Assembly: GCA_910583615.1 (NCBI GenBank)
Contig: CAJTXP010000077.1
Span: forward strand, 1-11,197
From: an uncultured Lachnospiraceae bacterium
GTDB lineage: Bacteria; Bacillota; Clostridia; Lachnospirales; Lachnospiraceae
Reading direction: 5' to 3'
Length of the DNA stretch: 11,197 nucleotides
The translations under genes were made by a program, and so were the position numbers. The notes below the pieces were generated by a model, which worked only from the letters and a program-made list of their open reading frames with translations, did no database searches and was not told the DNA's origin. Shown in pieces: positions 1 through 7,200 of this stretch (within the stretch, counting starts at the first letter, position 1; every line of letters begins with the position of its first letter).

Positions 1-15
1 GATGGCAGGAAATGA
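1..15 (+). CDS. Possible last codons of an upstream gene (partial)
   Basis: The first frame reads Asp-Gly-Arg-Lys and then TGA at 13-15. That stop overlaps the next gene's ATG (12-14) as ATGA, a common arrangement for translational coupling in operons. A second candidate is the frame beginning at base 2, which ends with TAG at 32-34. In related elements a small coiled-coil protein (DUF4315) or an NlpC/P60 hydrolase often sits just upstream, but too little is visible to identify a product. The ATGA overlap is the only support. Confidence 0.25.
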   Translation, partial: DGRK

Positions 16-1667
16 AGAAAAAGTTATCAGTTAGGGCGGCGGTGTCGCTGCTCTTATCGGCATTGTTGTTCTGTATGCCCATAGGGGCGTTTATGGCAAA
101 CAGCGGGAATACGGTAGACGTTTATGCGGAGGATGCGCTTATGGAAGAAAGCGGCGAATCCGGGGAAAGCGATACCGGGGCAGAAACAGAGGGAAGCACT
201 GAAACGGAAGGAAGCACCGAAACAGGGGAGGAAACCGAACCCGGTGGCGGCGAATCAGAAGGGGAAACAGAGGGCGGAACGGTATCGGGAAATGAGATTC
301 CGGAGCCTGAATGTACCTGTAAAGAGAAATGCACACAGTATTCCGTTGATAAAGACTGTGCGCTCTGCAAGGAAGATTACGCCGGGTGTGAATATGTGAA
401 CCCAAACGTAAAAATCACAATCTCCACTCCCTCCGGGTGGCACAATGACACCACGAAGGTACATATCTCCATAGAAGATGTGGCACATTCCGGCAACTTT
501 GCCATAAAGACGGTGCAGGCGAAAGTCGCACAGAATGGGAGCTGGACGGACATCACAGAGGATATGTACGTGGAGATTTCGGAAAATGCCACTGTCTATG
601 TGCTTGTGACAGACCAGAGGGGCAAGACCTACGAGAAAAACCGCTATATCAAATGCTTTGATTTCACGAAGCCCACGTTAAACGCTGCGGTCAGTGACGG
701 TCTGCTTTCCGTACAGGCGCATGATACGGATTCCGGAATCAAGGCGGTATATGTGAACGGGTATGAGTTTAAAGAGCTTACAAACGGTGTCTTGAATATC
801 CGTTTACAACAGTTTGACGCAGGCTACCAGTATTTTACCATTTCCGCTATGGACAATGCCGGGAATATGTCGGAAGTCTATAAGACAGCCAACCCGTATT
901 ACACCGATCCGGAGAAAGAGGACAGCAGTGAGAAGAACCCGGCAGAGCAGCTCCCGGTAAACGCACAGGCAACCAAGCCTTCCTCTGCTACCGCACAGGT
1001 GACAGAACATACCAAAACGGACAGTGACGGGAACACTGTTTCCGAGAACACCCTTGCACAGCAGAAGAAGCAGGCAATGGCGGAAGCGGCAGAATCGGAG
1101 AAAAAAGAGGAATCCGGGGAAAAGGAGAAAAGCGAAACGGGGAAGGAATTTTATACAATCCAGACCGCATCGGAAAAAGTGTTCTACCTTATCATTGACC
1201 GGGACGGGGAGGAAGAAGTGGTTTATTTCCTGACGGAAGTTACGGAAAATGACCTGTTGAACGTGACAGCGGACAACAGCGAAACCTTACCGCAAAATTC
1301 CGCCGCACTGGAATCCGCAATCCCTGTGACGGAGGGCGCACTTCCCAATAATAACGGGGAACAGGAGAAGGAAGAAGAAACTGCGGAAGAACTTACAGAG
1401 GACGGGGAGGAAGAAACTACCGAAGAACCCGAACCGGAGCCGGAGAAAACAGGGGAAAACCCGGCGGCAACCTATATCATTCTTGGGATTGTGGCAGTTG
1501 CAGCGATTGGCGGCGGCTATTATTTCAAGGTAGTAAAGAAAAAGAAAGAGGAATTTCTTGACGAGGACGATGATGAGGAGGACGAGGAAGAAGAATACGA
1601 TGATGACGAGGAAAACGAGGACAGCGAGGATGATTTTTTTGAGGATAAGGAAGGGGAGGACGAATAA
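12..1667 (+). CDS. CD1107-family (DUF4366) mobile element membrane protein
   Basis: A 551-residue predicted surface protein of conjugative elements; its role is unknown, probably in the cell-envelope part of transfer. Residues 1-39 look like a signal peptide: KKK, a hydrophobic core, and a Val-Tyr-Ala cleavage site before Glu40. Next come a Glu/Thr/Gly/Ser-rich stalk (about 42-98) with a short repeat, six cysteines in a tight cluster (Cys101, 103, 107, 116, 119, 126), and an Ig-like beta-rich region (about 134-300). A segment near 376-415 (EFYTIQTASEK, FYLIIDRDGEEE) matches my memory of DUF4366. A hydrophobic helix (about 485-507) followed by KKKK implies an extracellular N-terminus and cytoplasmic C-terminus. 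The last 35 or so residues are almost all Asp/Glu. ATG at 12 is chosen because the signal peptide follows directly; no well-spaced Shine-Dalgarno site is visible in the 11 bases before it. The gene abuts topB. Confidence 0.85.
   Translation: MKKKLSVRAAVSLLLSALLFCMPIGAFMANSGNTVDVYAEDALMEESGESGESDTGAETEGSTETEGSTETGEETEPGGGESEGETEGGTVSGNEIPEPECTCKEKCTQYSVDKDCALCKEDYAGCEYVNPNVKITISTPSGWHNDTTKVHISIEDVAHSGNFAIKTVQAKVAQNGSWTDITEDMYVEISENATVYVLVTDQRGKTYEKNRYIKCFDFTKPTLNAAVSDGLLSVQAHDTDSGIKAVYVNGYEFKELTNGVLNIRLQQFDAGYQYFTISAMDNAGNMSEVYKTANPYYTDPEKEDSSEKNPAEQLPVNAQATKPSSATAQVTEHTKTDSDGNTVSENTLAQQKKQAMAEAAESEKKEESGEKEKSETGKEFYTIQTASEKVFYLIIDRDGEEEVVYFLTEVTENDLLNVTADNSETLPQNSAALESAIPVTEGALPNNNGEQEKEEETAEELTEDGEEETTEEPEPEPEKTGENPAATYIILGIVAVAAIGGGYYFKVVKKKKEEFLDEDDDEEDEEEEYDDDEENEDSEDDFFEDKEGEDE
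183..218 (+). repeat. Two tandem 18-base units encoding Glu-Thr-Glu-Gly-Ser-Thr
   Basis: Positions 183-200 and 201-218 encode the same hexapeptide ETEGST with three third-base differences, and a partial third unit starts at 219. They sit in the stalk just behind the signal peptide of the CD1107-type protein. The silent differences suggest an older duplication kept for amino-acid composition. This is a short low-complexity tract, not a mobile repeat. Confidence 0.7.
1652..1659 (+). promoter_or_regulatory. topB ribosome binding site inside the upstream acidic tail
   Basis: AGGGGAGG lies 8 bases before the topB ATG at 1668. It is embedded in the last codons (Lys-Glu-Gly-Glu-Asp-Glu) of the preceding gene, whose TAA (1665-1667) touches the topB start. 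This fixes the topB start and suggests translational coupling between the two genes. Confidence 0.8.
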
Positions 1668-3788
1668 ATGCAGTTAGTCATAGCGGAAAAACCGAGCGTA
1701 GCAAGGAGCATTGCGGAGGTAATCGGCGCAACGGAAATCAGTGACGGGTATATGGAAGGGAACGGTTATGTTGTGAGCTGGTGCGTGGGGCATCTGGTGG
1801 AGCTGGCACAGCCGGAAAGCTACGGGGAGCAGTGGAAGAAATGGACGTATGAGAGCCTGCCCGTCAAGCCGGAAACATGGCAGTATGAGGTGAAGCCGGA
1901 CACGAAAGCGCAGTATGACGTGCTTTTTAAATTGATGCACAGGAAAGACGTGTCGGCTACAATCTGCGCCACTGACGCCGGACGGGAGGGAGAGCTTATC
2001 TTCCGCCTTGTGTATGAAATGGCAGGCTGTGACAAGCCGATCAAACGCCTGTGGATTTCCTCAATGGAGGAAAGCGCCATTCGTGAAGGGTTTGAGAATT
2101 TACAGCCGGGGAGCGATTATGATAACCTGTACCATTCCGCACTGTGCAGGCAGGAAGCGGACTGGCTTGTGGGCATCAACGGTACAAGGCTGTTTACGGT
2201 TTTATATGGCGGAAAGGTTTTAAAGGTGGGGCGGGTGCAGACACCCACCCTTGCGATGTTAGTAGACCGGGAAGCAAAGATTATGAATTTCCAGAAGGAA
2301 AAATATTACATGGCGCATATCCTGATGGACGGGATGGATGCCGCCACCGGGCGTATTGATGATAAGAATAAAGCGGATGAGATTGCGGGGGCTTGCCGGG
2401 ACGGGCAGGCTCTCACCACGTCCGTTGTGAAAGAGGAAAAAGCGGTCATGCCGCCGAAGCTCTATGACCTTACCACGCTCCAGAGGGATGCGAACCGTTT
2501 ATTTGGTTTTACCGCAAAGCAGACCTTAGAGTACACGCAGAGCCTTTATGAGAAAAAGTTAGCCACATATCCGAGGACGGACAGCCAGTTCTTATCCGAT
2601 GATATGGGGCAGACCGCAGAGGGCGTGATTGAAGCGGTGTTCAGCTCCCTTATGTTTGAAGAAAACAAAGCGTCCAGACCGGATATAAAAAGGATTCTGA
2701 ACAGCAAAAAAGTGACAGACCACCACGCCATTATCCCCACAATGGAGATAGCGAAAGCTGACCTTGCGGCACTGCCGGAAACGGAGCGTAAAATCCTGTC
2801 TTTGGTTGCGAACCGCCTGTTATGCGCCACCGGGGAGAAACATCTGTATGAAACGGTAAAGGCGGAGTTTTCCTGTAATGGACATACTTTTGCGGTTTCC
2901 GGGAAGTCCGTCACGCATAACGGGTGGAAGTCCTTTGAGGATGCCTTTAAGCGTTCCTTTAAAATCTCCGGGAATCAGGAGGAAGAAAAAGAGGAAAAGA
3001 AGCTGCCGGAACTGTCGGAGGGACAGGCATTTGACGGTGTGCAGACGAAAGTCAGCGAGCATTTCACTTCCCCGCCGAAGCACTTTACGGAAGATTTATT
3101 ATTATCCGCAATGGAACGTGCCGGGGCGGAAGATATGGGCGATGACGTGGAGCGGAAAGGCTTGGGTACGCCTGCGACAAGGGCGGACATCATTGAGAAG
3201 TTAGTCAAGGACGGGTTTGTGAAGCGTGAGAAAAAGCAGATCATACCAACAGAGGACGGAATGAAGCTGATTACGGTGCTGCCGGATGTGGTGAAGTCCC
3301 CGAAACTTACCGCCGATTGGGAAAATGCCCTGACACTGGTAGCGAAAGGGGAGCTTCCTATGGAGGACTTCATGGCGGACATTGAAAACATGGTGTCGGA
3401 GCTGATACACACCTACCATGAGGTCAGTGACGAGCAGAAAAAGATGTTCGCACAGGAGCAGGCGGCTCTTGGGGTATGCCCGAACTGCGGCGGTCAGGTG
3501 GTAAAGGGAAAATTCGGTGCGTACTGCGTGAAGAAATGCGGTATGAACGTGAGCCGGGTAATGGGGGCTGCCCTTACCGATGCACAGGTAAAAGATATGC
3601 TTGCCGGAAAGAAAATCCTGTTAAAAGGGTTAAAGAGCAAGGCGGGCAAGCCCTATGATGCTTATATCATTCCGAGTGGGATGGAAGAATACCATTACAC
3701 CAAAGACGGGGCAGAAAAAAGCGGGGTACAGTTTAAGTTTGTCATGGAGTTTCCGAAAAAGAAATCTTCTGGCGGGAAGAAAAAATAA
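1668..3788 (+). CDS. topB: DNA topoisomerase III (type IA), ICE type
   Basis: A type IA topoisomerase of 706 residues that passes single DNA strands through a transient 5'-phosphotyrosine break. In a conjugative element it probably decatenates or relaxes DNA during replication and transfer. The N-terminal Toprim fold shows IAEKPSVA with Glu7, and TDAGREGELIFR with Asp103 and Glu107. The middle Asp of the usual DxD is Gly105 here, as I recall for Gram-positive topoisomerase III proteins. The catalytic tyrosine is Tyr301 in LATYPRTDSQF. The GLGTPATRADII segment (residues about 501-512) is typical of the family's domain 4. A four-cysteine zinc ribbon begins at Cys604 (CPNC, then YCVKKC), and the protein ends in a basic KKKSSGGKKK tail that may bind DNA. 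Length and motif order look complete. A strong ribosome site sets the start, and the next gene follows 13 bases later, so co-transcription is likely. Confidence 0.96.
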   Translation: MQLVIAEKPSVARSIAEVIGATEISDGYMEGNGYVVSWCVGHLVELAQPESYGEQWKKWTYESLPVKPETWQYEVKPDTKAQYDVLFKLMHRKDVSATICATDAGREGELIFRLVYEMAGCDKPIKRLWISSMEESAIREGFENLQPGSDYDNLYHSALCRQEADWLVGINGTRLFTVLYGGKVLKVGRVQTPTLAMLVDREAKIMNFQKEKYYMAHILMDGMDAATGRIDDKNKADEIAGACRDGQALTTSVVKEEKAVMPPKLYDLTTLQRDANRLFGFTAKQTLEYTQSLYEKKLATYPRTDSQFLSDDMGQTAEGVIEAVFSSLMFEENKASRPDIKRILNSKKVTDHHAIIPTMEIAKADLAALPETERKILSLVANRLLCATGEKHLYETVKAEFSCNGHTFAVSGKSVTHNGWKSFEDAFKRSFKISGNQEEEKEEKKLPELSEGQAFDGVQTKVSEHFTSPPKHFTEDLLLSAMERAGAEDMGDDVERKGLGTPATRADIIEKLVKDGFVKREKKQIIPTEDGMKLITVLPDVVKSPKLTADWENALTLVAKGELPMEDFMADIENMVSELIHTYHEVSDEQKKMFAQEQAALGVCPNCGGQVVKGKFGAYCVKKCGMNVSRVMGAALTDAQVKDMLAGKKILLKGLKSKAGKPYDAYIIPSGMEEYHYTKDGAEKSGVQFKFVMEFPKKKSSGGKKK

Positions 3789-3801
3789 GGGAGGAAGAAA
3801 G

Positions 3802-4137
3802 ATGTTTACAACCGGGGATAAGTTATTAAACGTGATGAAAGAGGAAGAAATCAGCATTATGGAGCTTTCCAGAATGTCAGGAGTGCCGGAGAGGACGATC
3901 ATGGATATACTGGCGGGCATCAGGGAGCCGGAACTTGGCGTGGTATGCCGGATTGCGGACGGTCTTGGCATCTGTGTCCATGAGCTTCGTGCCGATGAGG
4001 AACAGTATGCCATATCCGTACAGAAAGATACCCTTGCAAAGCTGATCGTGGTCAGCGAGATAAACGGTGTGGAGCTGGAGGAACTGATACATACCATTTT
4101 AGAAAAAGGCATTGAGGAACATGGTTTCTACGAATAA
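3802..4137 (+). CDS. Small DNA-binding protein: XRE-type HTH with RHH-like C-terminus
   Basis: A 111-residue putative regulator. Residues 6-62 fit an XRE/Cro helix-turn-helix: LLNVMKEEEIS, IMELSRMSGVPERTIMDILAG (turn at Ser26-Gly27-Val28, recognition helix about 30-38), then a closing helix REPELGVVCRIADGLGI. The last 40 residues read like a CopG/Arc ribbon-helix-helix: strand YAISVQ (69-74), helix KDTLAKLIVVSEING, turn, helix ELEELIHTILEKGIEEHG. The second assignment is inference from pattern. The frame is open further upstream to 3655, but ATG 3802 is chosen because GGGAGG (3789-3794) lies 7 bases ahead and the longer version would overlap topB. It probably controls this operon or another ICE promoter. 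No operator repeat is evident nearby. A terminator-like hairpin follows 22 bases after the stop. Confidence 0.8.
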   Translation: MFTTGDKLLNVMKEEEISIMELSRMSGVPERTIMDILAGIREPELGVVCRIADGLGICVHELRADEEQYAISVQKDTLAKLIVVSEINGVELEELIHTILEKGIEEHGFYE

Positions 4138-4159
4138 TGCCGGAGAGTAACAGGAAACA

Positions 4160-4198
4160 GGCAGCAAGATACGTTTTTGTATTTTGCAGCCATTTTTT
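4160..4198 (+). terminator. Rho-independent terminator or attenuator hairpin
   Basis: The arms 4160-4172 and 4179-4191 pair over 13 positions with one A-A mismatch (4163/4188) and one G-T wobble (4168/4183). They enclose a six-base loop (4173-4178), and the hairpin is followed by ATTTTTT at 4192-4198. It sits in the only sizeable gap, between the HTH gene and the giant gene. The T-run ends three bases before the giant gene's ribosome site, so termination here would reduce its expression. No convincing separate promoter was found after the hairpin, which makes an attenuator or a partial terminator plausible. Confidence 0.7.
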
Positions 4199-4201
4199 AA
4201 T

Positions 4202-4206
4202 GGAGG
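4202..4206 (+). promoter_or_regulatory. Ribosome binding site of the giant methylase-helicase gene
   Basis: GGAGG lies 6 bases before ATG 4213 and decides that start. It follows directly after the T-run of the hairpin at 4160-4198, so it stays outside the stem and should be accessible on read-through transcripts. Confidence 0.8.
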
Positions 4207-4212
4207 ATTGCC

Positions 4213-7200
4213 ATGAGAAAATATGACGTAATTTCCGCACTCTCCGAAGAAACATCAAAGAGGGTGACGAGAAATGAAGAAAGCTGGAAGAAATATCTGA
4301 ACACAGCATCAAGGCTCTACAAATACCCGTTCAAAGACCAGCTCCTTATCTATGCCCAAAGACCGGACGCCACAGCCTGCGCTTCCATAGAGATATGGAA
4401 TGAAAAAATGCACTGTTGGGTAAACAAGGGCGCAAAGGGGATTGCGCTTCTGGATGAAGAAGGGAGTCCCTACACCGGACTGCGGTACGTCTTTGACATA
4501 TCGGACGTGCATAAGGCAAGGCGCATCGGGCGTTTCCCTCAGCTTTGGGAGATGCGGGAGGAACATCAGGAAGCGGTTCTGAACCGTCTGGAAGGGATTT
4601 ACGGGGATACCGACAAAGAAGCCGGGTTTACGGACAGGATCAGGGAGATTGCTTCCCGGATTGCACAGGACTGTTATGGGGAGCTTGCTTCGGATATGGA
4701 ATATCTGAAAGAGGGAAGTTTTCTGGAGGAACTGGACGGACTGAATATCGCTGTGCGTGTCCGGGAAACGCTGGCGGACAGCATCGCCTACACCGTCTTA
4801 AAGCGGTGCGGCATGGAAGATGCGGAGCTGGCAGAGGAAATCCAGTTCCCCTATATCCATGAATTTAATACGGTGGAAACCCTGTCGCATATCGGTGACA
4901 GCATATCCGATTTATCCAAGCCTGTGCTTATGGAGATTGGCAAAGCAATCGGGGCGTATGACAGGGAAATCGCCGGAAAGGAAGCATCAAGAAATTTTGT
5001 CGAAAAAGGACTTGCAAATACCTCTGACACACGCTATAATGCTTTAAAGCGTGAAAGCAAAACGGAGGACGTACAACCTACCAAACAGACAGGAAATGCC
5101 GGGGAAAGGGGAAATAATGATGAATCTGACCTACGAGAAGAACGGGGATTACATGATACCGATGTTACAGGTGGACGAGCAGCCGGAGGGGACGCTCACG
5201 AAATACGGGCTGATGAGGAAGAATTACTTACAGGAACACAAGAAGGGGATTTACACCGGGCTTCTGCTGAAAGGGAAGCTGAAAGAGCATCTTCTGACCA
5301 TTCAGGAGCAGGCGGAGCAGAGGATGGAACTGCTGACCGGGCAGATGATGAAGCAGGAGGGAGTGACGGAAAAACTCAAGGCGGAGAACCAGATGCTCTG
5401 GGTTCAGAAGATGAACAACATCAGGCACTCGGCGGAGGAAATCGTGCTGAAAGAGCTGGTATACAGCCTGTAAGTGAAGAAGCGACTGAAAAAACTGAAA
5501 ATAAGGATTTACCAGAGCCGGACAGTGGAGAACCATTGCCCGGTCTTTCTTTGTCCGGAATAGAGAAAGGCATCTTGCAGTTTGATGAATTTATGGTGCA
5601 TAAATGCCCGGATATTGCCGGGGTAATGCTTTTCGAGCCGGATAAGGATAAACAGACGGAATATATCAAAAACAGTTACAGGCATAAGGAATTTACCGAG
5701 TTTTATGTAGGGGAGGAAAGAGCCGGGTACAGGGCGGACGAAAACGGTCTGACGGTCTGGAAGGGGAGCTATTTAAACCGGACAGCGGAGGCAACTGTAT
5801 CATGGGAAGCTGTGAGGGACAGCATCGCCTTTTACATGGAAAAGGGCGAATATCTGAAAGAGGGGCAGATACCGCAGTGGGAAGAACCGAAGGAAACGGA
5901 AGTTTACCAGCAGCTTAGTTTATTCCCCACGATAGAGGAACAGATCGGCACGATAGAAGCGGCGCAGGCAGGAGAGAAATATATCATGCCCGCCGCTTTT
6001 TCTCTGCCAAAGGAGCAGCTTGAAGCCATTTTACGCACAGGGGGCGGACGGGATAACAGCAGGAGCCGCATTTATGCCAAGTACCAGCAGGGCAAAACGC
6101 CGGAGGAAATGGCGGAGTTTCTGAAAAATGAGTACCGAACTACGGGGAAAGGCTTTGATTTTGGCAGCAATCCCATTTCCGTCTGGTTCAATGAATCCGG
6201 CATGAGCGTCGGCTACGGGATGTCCGCAAAGGAAAACCCGGTTGCGGTGATGGGATGGCAGGAAATAGAGGGCGTTGTCCGTTCTATGGTGGAGAATGGC
6301 TCTTACATGGGCGCAAATGAAGTGTTCCTTGTGGATGCGGTGGAACGCCAGCGGGTGTCAAATGACCTGTTCAATTTCTTTTGGGACGGTATCGGGGAAG
6401 CGCCGGAGAGCATACCGATTAAAAGCCACAACCACCCGGAGAGCATGACAATCCTGTGCGAGCTTTTATCCACACAGGAGGGGCGTGATGTCATCGCCGG
6501 GGAGCTTTCCCACGCAAAAGAGCAGATTGAAGCCGGGGAAAAGCAGATCAGGTGGCGGTATGTAAAAAAGCCGGAGCATCTGCTTTCAGAGATTGCGGAT
6601 TTAAGTACAGAGAAAACGGAATACCCGGTACAGGACAGCGTGGAGGTGCTGCATGAGGATTTTATTACACAGGATGAGATAGATGAGCGTCTGACAGGCG
6701 GCAGCAACTATCATCATGGGCAGTTCCGTATCTATGAGTATTTTATGGAAGGGCATGATAAGAAAGAAAATATTGCTTTCCTTAAAAATGAATACGGGAC
6801 GGGCGGCGGCGCTCCCGCCTTAATCGGTTCAGACCGGAGCGATGAATGGCACGATTCCAAAGGAATCAAACTGGGGAAAGGCAGGATAGGCGATCCATAC
6901 GCAAAAGTGCTTTTAAAATGGAACGTGGTGGAGAAGCGCATCAGGGAGCTTGTCAATGCGGATAAATACCTTACGCCGAAGGGCAAGGAAGCCTTTGCAC
7001 AGTACAAAAAAGAGCAGGCGGAGGAAGCCATGCGCCGGGAGCAGGAAAAGCTGGAGCATGGTGTCCGGGTGGAGTGCAAAGATGCCATAGAAAAAGCGAT
7101 TGCGGAGAAATTTGACGGTTACACCCTTCCGAGGGATACCGCAGAGGGCGTTATCCGGCAGTACGGGAAGGAACGTGTAGAGATTGTCCTTGCCAATACA

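Noticed and set aside
1545..1664. GAG/GAC-rich tract as a microsatellite or CRISPR-like repeat
   Set aside because: It is in frame, encodes the acidic tail, uses mixed codons and has no unit-spacer structure.
2975..3412. Antisense open frame of 145 residues across topB
   Set aside because: Ser/Phe-rich composition, no ribosome site or recognisable motif, and it lies opposite a clearly conserved enzyme. It is a shadow of topB codon use.
3655..3801. Upstream extension of the HTH gene to an ATG at 3655
   Set aside because: It would overlap topB by more than 130 bases and add basic low-complexity residues. ATG 3802 has a strong, well-spaced GGGAGG site.
4175..4201. Possible promoter (TTTTGT with TTTAAT) before the giant gene
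   Set aside because: The spacing is only 15 bases, the -35 is poor, and initiation would fall almost on the start codon. The same bases are better explained as the terminator loop, stem and T-run.
4545..5047. Forward frames of 105 and 75 residues within the giant gene's N-terminal region
   Set aside because: They show no motif, ribosome site or protein-like composition, and the giant frame is clearly coding there. Only the tnpV-like frame stands out.
5051..5119. Longer start for the tnpV-like frame at 5051
   Set aside because: The added 23 residues are basic, unlike TnpV, and lack a ribosome site; ATG 5120 has both the typical start and correct spacing.
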